Below, one piece after another: positions 53,019 to 61,826 of a stretch of 64,000 bases of DNA. The notes beneath the pieces are model-generated. The model searched no databases and was not told the origin of the DNA. It worked only from the letters and a program-made list of their open reading frames with translations. This DNA is from Chromatiaceae bacterium (GTDB lineage: Bacteria > Pseudomonadota > Gammaproteobacteria > Chromatiales > Chromatiaceae), in NCBI GenBank assembly GCA_027078745.1, contig JALWWO010000010.1:1-64000 (forward strand), given 5' to 3'. The position numbers and the translations under genes were made by a program. The number at the start of each line of letters is the position of its first letter. Positions within the stretch are counted from its first letter, which is position 1.

Positions 53019-53630
53019 TTGTCTATAGAAGGAACGGGAATTGCCGGCGTGGATGAGGTGGGCAGAGGTCCCTTGGCGGGGCCGGTGGCGGCCGCCGCCG
53101 TCATCCTGGCGGAACCTATCTCGGGGTTGCGGGATTCCAAAAAGCTCTCTCCCAAGCGGCGGCTGCAGCTGGCGGCAGAGATCCGCCAAAAGGCCAAAAG
53201 CTGGGCGGTGGCTTGGGCGACGGTGGAGGAGATCGACCGCCTCAACATCCTGCAGGCCAGTCTGCTCGCCATGCAACGCGCAGTGCTCGCCCTGCATCCT
53301 GCCCCCGAACAGGTGTTTGTGGATGGCCGCCACAGTCCCCAGCTCCCCTATCCCGTGCAAGCCCTCGTGGGGGGAGATGCTCGAGTGCCCGCCATCAGCG
53401 CCGCTTCCATCCTCGCCAAGGTAGCCCGAGATCAGGAAATGGTTCGCTTAGATCGCTGTTATCCTGGCTATGGATTCGCCCGGCACAAGGGTTATCCCAC
53501 TGCCGCCCATCGAGAAGCCTTGCGGCAACTGGGACCCTCACCCATCCACCGCCGTTCCTTTCAGCCAGTGCGCAAGCTGTTCTACCAGCAGGGAAAGACC
53601 CCCCAAGGGACGACGCAGAGCGCTGCATAG
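53019..53630 (+). CDS. rnhB: Ribonuclease HII
   Basis: A 203-residue enzyme that cuts RNA in RNA-DNA hybrids, including single ribonucleotides. [17 protein letters not shown] carries the DE catalytic pair, followed by [21 protein letters not shown] (aspartate), [12 protein letters not shown] and [15 protein letters not shown] start two bases after lpxB is used. The 3' end overlaps the convergent LprI-like pseudogene by 49 bases. Confidence 0.96.
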   Translation: MSIEGTGIAGVDEVGRGPLAGPVAAAAVILAEPISGLRDSKKLSPKRRLQLAAEIRQKAKSWAVAWATVEEIDRLNILQASLLAMQRAVLALHPAPEQVFVDGRHSPQLPYPVQALVGGDARVPAISAASILAKVARDQEMVRLDRCYPGYGFARHKGYPTAAHREALRQLGPSPIHRRSFQPVRKLFYQQGKTPQGTTQSAA

Positions 53631-53953
53631 AGATCTTCCCGTTCTCCGATGCGCTGTTGATAGCGATCATAGAGGCAGGTGAGGTTGGTGCAGCGGTTGC
53701 GCGTCCTCAGCCAAGCCTTTTGCTCTCGCGGGAGCCTGCGATAGCGCACCCGATCCAGGCGCTTCGCCTGGCGCCGCAGCTCGAGATACTGCTCCCCAAG
53801 TTCGGAATCCAGCTCGCTCGGCTGGGGGGAATCGCAGATCGCCTGTTCCATCCAGGTGCTTGCCTTCGCACAGTCGTAAGCTGGCCGCTAGGCTGGAACC
53901 CGCATGAAGCTGCACAGGATCAGGGCTGCGGCTTGAGAGGCGATCTTGTTCAT
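53582..53953 (-). pseudogene. LprI-like small secreted protein interrupted by an amber stop
   Basis: The frame starts at ATG 53953 with a signal-peptide-like MNKIASQAAALILCSFMRVPA, then TAG at 53888-53890, and continues in the same frame with RPAYDCAKASTWMEQAICDS, ELDSELGEQYLELRRQ and, later, WLRTRNRCTNLTCLYDRYQQRI. The second part matches the LprI/DUF1311 pattern (C-K-A-S...I-C; W...R-x-C...C-L...Y). The signal peptide and mature domain are therefore separated by a single stop codon in frame. Either the gene is inactivated, the base is an error, or the amber is read through; the first two are more likely. A fragment starting at Met 53851 could be translated but would lack export. Confidence 0.65.
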
Positions 53954-54022
53954 CTTGGATGACTCCGCTGTAGAGAAAGGGATCTGATAGCATGATGTTT
54001 TCACGGAAACAGGCGGAAATTC

Positions 54023-55258
54023 ATGTGGGAAAACTATAACAATCTGGAGGTGGTGGGCGGGGTGATTTTGTTCGGCTTCGCCGCGGGTCGCCTGTTCGGA
54101 TGGATGAAGGTGCCCGCTGTGGCGGGCTATGTGGTGCTGGGGGTGGTGCTGGGCGATTCCTTCACCGGCCTGCTCAGCCAAGAGACCCTGGACAACCTGC
54201 ACGTGGTCAGCGATCTGGCCTTGGGGGCTATCGCCTTCACCATCGGGGTGGAACTGGAATGGCGCACCCTGCGCCAGATCGGTCGCGCCGTGTTTCCCAT
54301 CGTCTTGTTGGAAGCGCTGGGCGCCATGATCCTGGTCATCCTGGGCGTTTGGTTCCTGTTCCAGGATCTGCCCTTGGCGCTGGTGCTCGGGTCTATCGCA
54401 GCGGCCACCGCACCGGCGGCTACCGTGGTGGTGATCCGGGAATCCCGCGCTTCCGGCGTGCTCACCAGCACCTTGCTCGCCGTGGTGGGTATCGATGACG
54501 TCATCGCATTGATCCTCTATGCAGCGGCGGCGGCAGCAGCCAAGGTGCTGCTCACCGGCAGCGAGGATCTTTCCCTGGGACATGTGCTGCGCGCAGCGGG
54601 CTATGAGATCCTGGGTTCTTTATTGTTCGGCCTGCTGATGGGGGGATTGCTGGGCGGTTTGCTCCGACGCCTCCGAGCTCGAGAAGCCATGCTTTCTCTG
54701 ACAGTGGGCGCGCTGATCCTGGTGGAAGGGGTCAGCCAGCATTTTCAGCTTTCTTCCCTGCTGGCGATCATGGCCCTCGGCGCGACCGCGGCCAATATCG
54801 CGCCCTTCCCGAGCCGGAATCTGGGGGAACAGGTCGCTGCCCTCGCCGCTCCTATCCTCATCGCGTTCTTCGTGCTCGCCGGTGCCCATCTGCGGGCGGA
54901 TCTTTTGCCCGCTCTGGGCTGGCTCGGGGTGCTCTATCTGATCGCCCGCTTCGCAGGAAAGCTCAGCGGTGCTTGGCTGGGCGCTTGGTTGGGGGGCGTT
55001 CCCCCGCAGGTGCGGGCAAATATCGGCTATGGCCTGCTCTCTCAAGTGGGCATCGCCATCGGTTTATCTCTGGTGGTGACGGCGGAATTCAGCCCTTTGG
55101 GATCGGCGGGACAACAGCTTTCCCTAACGGTTATCAACGTGCTGCTGGGTACCACCCTGATCACTGAGGTTGTGGGGCCTGCCCTCACCCGACGGGCCTT
55201 AGCTCGGGCTGGTGAAGTGGGTGGAATGGATGCGGCGGGAGGAAAGCGAGATGCCTAA
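54023..55258 (+). CDS. Cation/proton antiporter, CPA2 (Kef-like) family
   Basis: A 411-residue membrane protein with about twelve hydrophobic helices. GRLFGWMKVPAVAGYVVLGVVLGDS, AIAFTIGVELEWRTL and IAAATAPAATVVVIRE (the conserved helix-5-like aspartate position is replaced by small residues in APAATVVV), VVGIDDVIALILYAAAAAAAK (D-D pair) fit the Na+/H+ or K+/H+ exchanger superfamily. There is no C-terminal TrkA-N domain. A small PII-like gene overlaps its end by eight bases, suggesting that regulation is by a separate protein. The ion is not predictable. Confidence 0.82.
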   Translation: MWENYNNLEVVGGVILFGFAAGRLFGWMKVPAVAGYVVLGVVLGDSFTGLLSQETLDNLHVVSDLALGAIAFTIGVELEWRTLRQIGRAVFPIVLLEALGAMILVILGVWFLFQDLPLALVLGSIAAATAPAATVVVIRESRASGVLTSTLLAVVGIDDVIALILYAAAAAAAKVLLTGSEDLSLGHVLRAAGYEILGSLLFGLLMGGLLGGLLRRLRAREAMLSLTVGALILVEGVSQHFQLSSLLAIMALGATAANIAPFPSRNLGEQVAALAAPILIAFFVLAGAHLRADLLPALGWLGVLYLIARFAGKLSGAWLGAWLGGVPPQVRANIGYGLLSQVGIAIGLSLVVTAEFSPLGSAGQQLSLTVINVLLGTTLITEVVGPALTRRALARAGEVGGMDAAGGKRDA

Positions 55259-55595
55259 GATCATGCTTATGGTCAACCTGCACGAAATCGACTTTCTAGA
55301 GGAGACCCTCAGGGTGTTGGCTCGGGAATCTGTGCGGGATTGTGTGGTGCGAGAAGTGGACGGCATCCCCAGCTATCATGGCGAGGACGCACTACAGCCC
55401 AACACCCTTTCTTCGGTGGCGGGCCTGTTCCGGCGGCAACGGAATGTGAACTATCTCATCACCGCCATCACGGAGGAAGCTGCTGTAGAGGAGATCACCA
55501 CCGCTCTCAAAGGCTTGTACAAGGAAGACCGCTACGCCTGCTCTTTCTGGTTCGTGCCCATCCAGGGCTATTGGTATCACAAGGCCCAGGAATAG
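55251..55595 (+). CDS. Small PII-like/ferredoxin-fold protein coupled to the antiporter
   Basis: A 114-residue soluble protein. The alternation of strands and helices (KIMLMVNLHEIDFLEETLRVL ... NVNYLITAITEEAAVEEITTALKGL) and a C-terminal WFVPIQGYWYH suggest a beta-alpha-beta ferredoxin-like fold as in PII and PII-like proteins. No canonical PII T-loop motif is seen. The ATG has GGGAGGAAAG upstream inside the antiporter gene, and the two genes overlap by eight bases, so co-translation is almost certain. By analogy with PII-like regulators of transporters, it may gate the antiporter; this is inference. Confidence 0.6.
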   Translation: MPKIMLMVNLHEIDFLEETLRVLARESVRDCVVREVDGIPSYHGEDALQPNTLSSVAGLFRRQRNVNYLITAITEEAAVEEITTALKGLYKEDRYACSFWFVPIQGYWYHKAQE

Positions 55596-55956
55596 GAATC
55601 AGCGCTCCATCTGAGAGGCCCTGAGTCGATCTGCGGGCGACCCCGGCAGCATAGGCTGTGAAGCTGCAACTCTTCCGGAGGGTATGGGAGGATTTCTTGC
55701 CTCCTCGGCTGATCCTGCGCTCGCCTGCGCAGGGCAGCTTTGTTTTCGGTCGGTGCTTTGATCCATGCAGGCAGCGGGCATCGAGAAGCAACTCTCCAGA
55801 AACAGGGGGGAGCAAGTTCTTTCCAAAGAATAGGACGGTGATTGCAGCAGATTGGTTAGTCTGGCAGTTCTTTCTCAGGCTGTGGTGCTCGAAATCCGCA
55901 CGGAATCCCGTCTTGCCTATATACTGGAAAAATCGGTCGGAGGGATTAATCTAGCT
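55596..55956. other. 361-base intergenic region with hairpins
   Basis: No credible gene. CCTGCGC/GCGCAGG at 55714-55733 forms a perfect seven-base-pair stem followed by GCAGCTTTGTTTT, a possible weak terminator for the antiporter operon. GGAGG/CCTCC flanking ATTTCTTG lies just before it. The rest shows no clear structure; no known riboswitch pattern is recognised. Confidence 0.4.
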
Positions 55957-56505
55957 GTGAGGAAATGGCTTCAGCGCATCACACCCAGCGCTCATGAGGT
56001 GCGCAATCACCGACAGTTGCGCATCTTCGGCAGCTTGTTAAACGATGCCAATCTCTGGCACCTGAACCGACGCTCTGTATCCGGCGCGGTGGCGGTGGGG
56101 CTGTTTGTCATGTATCTGCCCCCCTTGGGACAGATGTTCGTCGCCGCCGCCGTGGCTATTTTCTTCCGCGTCAACCTGCCGATCTCCGTCGCCTTGGTCT
56201 GGATTACCAATCCCCTCACCATGCCGCCCATGTATTACTTCGCCTATCGGCTGGGGGCCTGGCTGTTGGGACAGCCGACCGCCCCCTTTGAAATGGAATT
56301 CTGGCTGGAGTGGCGCAACTGGCTGAGCATCTTGGCTCCCCTATCCCTGGGCGCTTTGCTCTGCGCGATGATCAGTTCGTTTCTCGGCTATTTCATCGTG
56401 CAAGGCATCTGGCGCTGGCGGCTCATAAAACAGATCCAGCAGCGCAAGGCCCGCCTGCGGGTTGCGGGTGGGAAGGTCGCTCAGCTCGAGGCGGAAGCGG
56501 AATAG
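55957..56505 (+). CDS. DUF2062 membrane protein
   Basis: A 182-residue protein with the family pattern RKWLQRITPSAHEVRNH at the N-terminus, LWHLNRRSVSGAVAVGLFVMYLPPLGQM and WITNPLTMPPMYYFAYRLG, and three or four membrane helices. DUF2062 proteins are of unknown role, sometimes fused to or near glycosyltransferases. The GTG at 55957 is chosen because homologous sequence starts here and GGAGG lies a little upstream; the open frame extends to 55852. The next gene, a YqaA-like protein, starts 12 bases later. Confidence 0.83.
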   Translation: MRKWLQRITPSAHEVRNHRQLRIFGSLLNDANLWHLNRRSVSGAVAVGLFVMYLPPLGQMFVAAAVAIFFRVNLPISVALVWITNPLTMPPMYYFAYRLGAWLLGQPTAPFEMEFWLEWRNWLSILAPLSLGALLCAMISSFLGYFIVQGIWRWRLIKQIQQRKARLRVAGGKVAQLEAEAE

Positions 56506-56517
56506 ATTCCCATCGCC

Positions 56518-56945
56518 ATGCCCCTGAGCGAGGTTTATCTCGGACTGTTCTTCAGCGCTTTGATCGCAGCGACCCTGCTGCCCGCCTATTCGGAAGTGCT
56601 GCTTTTGGGACTGTGGGCGGCGGGTTACGAACCCCTAGCCCTGTGGTGCTGGGCAACCTTGGGCAACAGTTTGGGAGCGGTGTTGAACTGGCTGCTGGGC
56701 CGGTACTGCGCGACCTGGCAGGATCACCCTGGGTTTCCCTTTTCGGAAGAACAGGTGCAGCGGGCGCAGAACTGGTTCCAGCGCTATGGGGTTTGGTCCC
56801 TGCTGTTGTCCTGGGCACCTTTGTTCGGGGATGGTTTAACCTTTATCGCCGGTTTGTTGGGGGTGCGCTTCTCTGTCTTCTTCGGGTTGACCGCGGCGGG
56901 CAAGGGTGCCCGCTACGGTTTGCTCCTAGGATTGGCGGTTGGGCT

Positions 56946-56967
<22 letters not shown>
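56518..56967 (+). CDS. YqaA-family (VTT/DedA-like) membrane protein
   Basis: A 149-residue membrane protein with helices near 8-28, 35-60, 100-118 and 122-142. AATLLPAYSEVLLLG, LWCWATLGNSLGAVLNWLLGR, FQRYGVWSLLLSWAPLFGDGLTFIAG and the closing hydrophobic helix are the YqaA pattern, a member of the VTT superfamily that in related proteins moves lipids between leaflets. Its last 22 bases overlap the 3' end of tRNA-Ile2 on the other strand, so its C-terminus (GGPSGI) is dictated by tRNA sequence. Confidence 0.85.
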
Positions 56968-57021
<54 letters not shown>

Positions 57022-57031
57022 TGAAGACAGT

Positions 57032-58831
57032 TTATTCGGAATCGAGGAAGCTCTTGAGGCGATCCGACCGCGTGGGATGCCGAAGCTTGCGCAGAGCCTT
57101 GGCTTCGATCTGGCGGATCCGCTCTCGGGTCACATCGAACTGCCTGCCCACTTCTTCTAACGTGTGATCCGTCTGCATATCGATACCGAACCGCATGCGG
57201 AGCACTTTAGCCTCCCGAGAAGTCAGGCTGGCAAGCATATCTTGGGTGGCTTCCCGCAGGCCTTCCATCGTAGCCGATTCCACCGGCGAGATGGCGCTCA
57301 CATCTTCGATGAAGTCCCCCAGATGGGAATCTTCATCATCGCCGATGGGGGTCTCCATGGAAATGGGCTCCTTGGCGATTTTCAAGATCTTCCGCACCCG
57401 ATCTTCCGGCATCTCCATGCGCGCGGCCAGCTCTTCCGGTGTAGCTTCTCGGCCCATCTCCTGCACCATCTGCCGGGAGACGCGATTGAGCTTGTTGATG
57501 GTCTCGATCATGTGCACGGGGATGCGGATGGTGCGCGCCTGATCCGCGATGGAACGGGTGATGGCCTGACGAATCCACCAAGTGGCATAGGTAGAGAACT
57601 TATAGCCGCGCCGGTACTCGAATTTATCCACCGCCTTCATGAGCCCGATGTTGCCTTCCTGGATCAGATCGAGGAATTGCAGACCTCGGTTCGTGTATTT
57701 CTTCGCGATGGAGATGACGAGCCGCAGATTGGCTTCCACCATCTCTTTCTTTGCGCGGCGGGCCTTTGCCTCCCCGAGCGACATCTCGCGGTTGACTTCT
57801 TTGATCTCCGTGATGCTGAGGGCGGTTTTCCGCTCTACTTCCTGTAATACAGCCTGAGCCTGGCGAATCTCTGCTTCATATTGGGCAAGCCGTTTGGCAT
57901 AGGGCTTTCTCGCCGCCAGCTGTTCGGTGAGCCATGCCGGATCGGCCTCATGGTTTGGAAAGGTCTTCAGGAAGGTTTGGCGGGGCATCTTGGCCCGATC
58001 CACGGCCAAGTCCATGATGAGGCGCTCTTGCTCCCGAATCTCAGCGATCGTATTGCGGAGCACTTCCGCCAGTTCCTTGGATACGGACGCCACCAGCTTG
58101 AATTGCAAAAATGCCTTGGATACAGCGGCGATCGCTTCTCGGGTGGCCGCATCCTGATAGCCGAAGCGTTCGATCTTCTCCCGCATCTCCGCATAACAGG
58201 CCCGCAGCTGCTGCACACGGCGCGTTACCTCTTTTGGGTCGGGCCCCGCATCCATCACGTCTTCTTCAGCATCTTCTTGTCGTTCGCTCGCCGATTTAGC
58301 AGGCGCCAGCTCCGCTTCCTCGGGATCATGGAAACCGGAGATCACATCGCTGAGTTTGATTTCTTCCCGCTCTACCCGGTCGAAGATACGCAACAATTGC
58401 TCGACCGTGGGAGGATAGGTGGACAGCGCGGCAGAAACCTGGTTGAGTCCTTCTTCGATGCGCTTGGCGATGCGCAACTCCCCCTCTCGGTCCAAGAGTT
58501 CTACCCGACCCATCTCCCGCATGTACATCCGCACCGGATCCGTGGTGCGGCCCAATTCCCCGTCTACATTGGCGAGAGCAGCCGCCGCAGCTTCCGCGGC
58601 CTCATCATCAGCAACGGCAGTATCGCTGAGGGTATGATCTATCTCAAGGGGTGCGCTCTCGTGCACGGCAATGCCCATGTCGTTGATCATGCGCACGATA
58701 TCTTCGATCTGTTCCGGTTCAACGATGTCTTCTGGCAGATGGTCGTTGACCTCTGTATAGGTCAGATAGCCTTGTTCCTTGCCCTTTGCGATGAGCTGTT
58801 TGAGCTGGGATTCTTGCTGCTGTTGATCCAT
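57032..58831 (-). CDS. rpoD: RNA polymerase primary sigma factor (sigma-70)
   Basis: A 599-residue primary sigma factor. Region 1.1 at the start ([26 protein letters not shown]), region 1.2 with [16 protein letters not shown], a long acidic non-conserved region, region 2 with [57 protein letters not shown] in conserved order, region 3 with [13 protein letters not shown] and region 4 with [33 protein letters not shown]. It reads promoters of the type proposed here for the tRNAs. The usual rpsU-dnaG neighbours are not downstream or upstream in the window. Confidence 0.97.
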   Translation of the reverse strand: MDQQQQESQLKQLIAKGKEQGYLTYTEVNDHLPEDIVEPEQIEDIVRMINDMGIAVHESAPLEIDHTLSDTAVADDEAAEAAAAALANVDGELGRTTDPVRMYMREMGRVELLDREGELRIAKRIEEGLNQVSAALSTYPPTVEQLLRIFDRVEREEIKLSDVISGFHDPEEAELAPAKSASERQEDAEEDVMDAGPDPKEVTRRVQQLRACYAEMREKIERFGYQDAATREAIAAVSKAFLQFKLVASVSKELAEVLRNTIAEIREQERLIMDLAVDRAKMPRQTFLKTFPNHEADPAWLTEQLAARKPYAKRLAQYEAEIRQAQAVLQEVERKTALSITEIKEVNREMSLGEAKARRAKKEMVEANLRLVISIAKKYTNRGLQFLDLIQEGNIGLMKAVDKFEYRRGYKFSTYATWWIRQAITRSIADQARTIRIPVHMIETINKLNRVSRQMVQEMGREATPEELAARMEMPEDRVRKILKIAKEPISMETPIGDDEDSHLGDFIEDVSAISPVESATMEGLREATQDMLASLTSREAKVLRMRFGIDMQTDHTLEEVGRQFDVTRERIRQIEAKALRKLRHPTRSDRLKSFLDSE

Positions 58832-58937
58832 TCGCGTATCCTGAATTCGATGTTTGGCGGGTGGATAGGAAATGAAAGCTAATTCATCAGTTTAACCTAG
58901 GTGTATGCGGGTTCCAACCCAAATTCCTCCCCGTGTC

Positions 58938-59366
58938 CTAGCTGGCGATATAGTGTTCCAACTGCTGGATGACGAATTGTTGTTCCGCGATGATGGCTTT
59001 CACTAGATCCCCGATGGAGACCAAACCGATCACTCGATTGTCCTGAATGACCGGTAGATGGCGCACCCGCCTTTCTGTCATCAGGGCCATGGCTTCTTCC
59101 ACGGTCTGATCCGGCGCAATGCACAGGGGTCTTGGCGTCATGAGTGCTCGCACGGGGGTTTCTCGGGAAGTGCGTCCCTGCAGGATGCCCTTCCGGGTAT
59201 AGTCCCGTTCGGAAAGGATGCCCACAAGCTGTCCTTTCTCCATCACGAGCAAGGCACCGATGTTCTTCTCGGCCATGCGTTCTAAGGCATCGTAAACGCT
59301 CGAGTCCGGCGCAATGGCCCAAACCTGATCACCCTTTTGCTTTAAAAGTTCGCGAATGCGCTTCAT
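58938..59366 (-). CDS. CBS-domain pair protein
   Basis: A 142-residue protein made of two CBS domains: VYDALERMAEKNIGALLVMEKGQLVGILSERDY and TVEEAMALMTERRVRHLPVIQDNRVIGLVSIGDLV. Stand-alone CBS pairs bind adenosyl nucleotides and often act as energy sensors for a partner protein. It is monocistronic between rpoD and the divergent nitrilase; the partner is unknown. Confidence 0.92.
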   Translation of the reverse strand: MKRIRELLKQKGDQVWAIAPDSSVYDALERMAEKNIGALLVMEKGQLVGILSERDYTRKGILQGRTSRETPVRALMTPRPLCIAPDQTVEEAMALMTERRVRHLPVIQDNRVIGLVSIGDLVKAIIAEQQFVIQQLEHYIAS

Positions 59367-59478
59367 CCCACCTCCTTCTCGGTTTCGTTATTCTCAAGGG
59401 GAAGGGCGTACTTCTCTTCCGCCCCGCGTTTTCAGTAGTGTAGCATCCGAAATGCATGTTTTTTGGCAAGGTTAGTTC

Positions 59479-60312
59479 ATGTCCGTGCAAAAACCCAAGG
59501 TAGCCGCTTTGCAGATGGCGAGCGGCCCCAATGTGAGTGCCAATCTGTTGGCGGCGAGCCGTCTGTTGCAGGAAGCGGCGGATTGCGGTGCTAAGCTTGC
59601 TGTGTTACCCGAAAGCTTCGGTTTTCTGGGGGAGCAGGAAAAGGACATCTTGTCCTTGGGCGAGCGGGCGGGCCAGGGCCCCCTACAGGATTTTCTAGGG
59701 GAGATGGCGGCAAAGCTCGGGATCTGGATCGTGGGGGGCACGGTTCCCCTGTTGGAGGAAGGACGAAAGGACCGGGTGCGCGCTGCCTGCCTGGTATTCA
59801 ATGAGCAGGGGCATCAGGTAGCCCGTTATGATAAGATCCATCTGTTCGATGTGAATCTCCCGGAGACCGGAGAGCACTACGAGGAATCCGCAACGATTGA
59901 ACCAGGCCAGCAAGTCGTTGTGGTCGACAGTCCCTTCGGTCGCTTAGGGCTGGCCGTCTGCTATGATCTGCGTTTTCCAGAGCTTTTCCGCGCCCTGCTG
60001 GATCAGGGGGCGGAAATCGTCGCGCTCCCCGCTGCCTTCACTGCCCTCACAGGTCAAGCCCATTGGGAAATCCTGGTCCGTGCCCGCGCGATCGAGAATC
60101 TTTTCTATCTGATCGCCGCAGCGCAGGGAGGCTATCATGTGAACGGGCGGGAAACCTACGGGCATAGCATGATCGTAGACCCCTGGGGCCGAGTGTTAGA
60201 TCAGGTATCCCGAGGCACCGGTTTGGTCTGCCAAGTCTTGGATGAAGAGTTCCGCACTGCTGTGCGCCGGAATTTTCCGGTGATCCAGCACCGGCGCTTG
60301 AAAAGCGATTAA
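59479..60312 (+). CDS. Carbon-nitrogen hydrolase, Nit2-like amidase
   Basis: A 277-residue nitrilase-superfamily amidase. The catalytic triad is Glu45 (VLPESFGFL), Lys119 (RYDKIHLFDV) and Cys161 (AVCYDLRFPELF). The FDV and DLRFPELF wording and length place it with deaminated-glutathione/omega-amidases that repair damaged metabolites. It precedes tldD by 42 bases in the same direction, a common gammaproteobacterial order (yhdE/rng region genes not in view). Confidence 0.9.
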   Translation: MSVQKPKVAALQMASGPNVSANLLAASRLLQEAADCGAKLAVLPESFGFLGEQEKDILSLGERAGQGPLQDFLGEMAAKLGIWIVGGTVPLLEEGRKDRVRAACLVFNEQGHQVARYDKIHLFDVNLPETGEHYEESATIEPGQQVVVVDSPFGRLGLAVCYDLRFPELFRALLDQGAEIVALPAAFTALTGQAHWEILVRARAIENLFYLIAAAQGGYHVNGRETYGHSMIVDPWGRVLDQVSRGTGLVCQVLDEEFRTAVRRNFPVIQHRRLKSD

Positions 60313-60354
60313 ATGAACTACAGGTTTCCCCCATCCCTCGATTCCTGATCGGCT

Positions 60355-61803
60355 ATGAAGGATCTCCTCGTTCTCGCCCGCGAGCACATCTTGCAACCCG
60401 CAGGCCTCGATGCCCAAGACCTCCAGCGTCTGTTAGCGCAACTGCAGCATCCCGCCATCGATATCGCAGACCTTTATTTTCAATCCAGCCGTCTGCAATC
60501 CTGGGTGCTGGAAGATGGCCTCCTCAAGCAGGGGAATTTCAGCATCGAACAGGGGGTGGGCATTCGGGCGGTCAGCGGGGAGAAAACCGGATTCGCCTAT
60601 TCCGATGCGCTCCAGATGCCCGGCCTGCTGCAAGCAGCTCGGGCAGCCCGCACCATCGCCCGCAGTGGCAGCCAAGGACAGGTGCGCATTCCCACTCAGA
60701 CAGAACGATTTCCCCTGCGTTATGAGCCGTTGAATCCCCTGGATAGCCTTTCGGATGGAGAGAAGGTCGCCCTTTTGCATCGCATCGATGCGGAAGCGCG
60801 GAAGATCGATCCTCGGGTCAAGCAAGTGATTGCAAGCCTGGTGGCCGTGCAAGAAGCGGTGCTGATCCTGGATGATCAGGGGCAGATGCACGGGGACATT
60901 CGGCCCCTGGTGCGTTGCAATGTGCATGTGATCGCGGAGTCGGGCCAACGGCGGGAACAGGGCAGCAGCGGCGGCGGGGCGCGGACGGATCTAGGGTATT
61001 TCCTCGCCGAGGACCGGGCCTTGCACTATGCCCGGGAGGCAGTGCGCCAAGCCCTGATCAATCTGGAAGCCCTGGAGGCACCGGCGGGCACCATGACCGT
61101 GGTGCTGGGGCCGGGCTGGCCCGGCGTACTGTTGCATGAAGCGGTGGGGCACGGTTTGGAAGGGGATTTCATCCGAAAAGGCACTTCCGCTTTTGCGGGT
61201 CGGTTGGGGGAGCGGGTCGCCGCCTCGGGGGTCACAGTGGTGGACGATGGCACCTTGCCGGCGCGGCGCGGCTCCCTCAATGTGGACGATGAGGGCACCC
61301 CCAGCCAATGCACTACCCTGATCGAAGATGGCATTCTCAAAGGCTTTATGCAGGATCGGCTCAACGCCCGCCTCATGGGGGTGCCCTGCACGGGCAACGG
61401 GCGGCGGGAATCCTACGCCCATCTGCCCATGCCCCGCATGACCAACACCTATATGTTGGCGGGGGATCAGGATCCCCAAGAGATCATCGCTTCCGTGGAT
61501 CGGGGGCTCTATGCGGTCAACTTCGGCGGGGGCCAGGTGGATATCACTTCGGGGAAGTTCGTGTTCTCCGCCAGCGAGGCCTATCTTATCGAGGGGGGCA
61601 AGATCGGGCCACCGCTGAAGGGGGCAACCCTCATGGGCAACGGCCCCGAAGTGCTCACCAAGGTGCGCATGATCGGCAATGATCTCGCCCTGGATCTGGG
61701 GGTCGGCACCTGTGGCAAGGAAGGGCAGAATGTGCCTGTAGGGGTAGGTCAGCCTACCCTGCGGGTGGATGGGCTCACCGTGGGCGGCACCCAGCGCCCC
61801 TGA
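60355..61803 (+). CDS. tldD: Metalloprotease TldD
   Basis: A 482-residue protein, standard length. The zinc-binding [11 protein letters not shown] starts at His261 (HExxxH), with a third ligand expected near the C-terminal [19 protein letters not shown]. TldD and its partner TldE/PmbA form a heterodimeric protease that trims unfolded peptides, matures microcins and degrades the CcdA antitoxin. It is cotranscribed with pmbA 11 bases downstream. Confidence 0.96.
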   Translation: MKDLLVLAREHILQPAGLDAQDLQRLLAQLQHPAIDIADLYFQSSRLQSWVLEDGLLKQGNFSIEQGVGIRAVSGEKTGFAYSDALQMPGLLQAARAARTIARSGSQGQVRIPTQTERFPLRYEPLNPLDSLSDGEKVALLHRIDAEARKIDPRVKQVIASLVAVQEAVLILDDQGQMHGDIRPLVRCNVHVIAESGQRREQGSSGGGARTDLGYFLAEDRALHYAREAVRQALINLEALEAPAGTMTVVLGPGWPGVLLHEAVGHGLEGDFIRKGTSAFAGRLGERVAASGVTVVDDGTLPARRGSLNVDDEGTPSQCTTLIEDGILKGFMQDRLNARLMGVPCTGNGRRESYAHLPMPRMTNTYMLAGDQDPQEIIASVDRGLYAVNFGGGQVDITSGKFVFSASEAYLIEGGKIGPPLKGATLMGNGPEVLTKVRMIGNDLALDLGVGTCGKEGQNVPVGVGQPTLRVDGLTVGGTQRP

Positions 61804-61826
61804 ACGAAGAGGAGATGCACGCCACG

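Noticed and set aside
53582-53953. Pyrrolysine or selenocysteine insertion at the stop codon
   Set aside because: The codon is TAG, not TGA, so selenocysteine is excluded; pyrrolysine would need pyl genes and a methanogen-like context, neither of which is seen.
57881-58882. A 333-codon + strand frame
   Set aside because: Antisense to rpoD; composition is that of a mirror frame.
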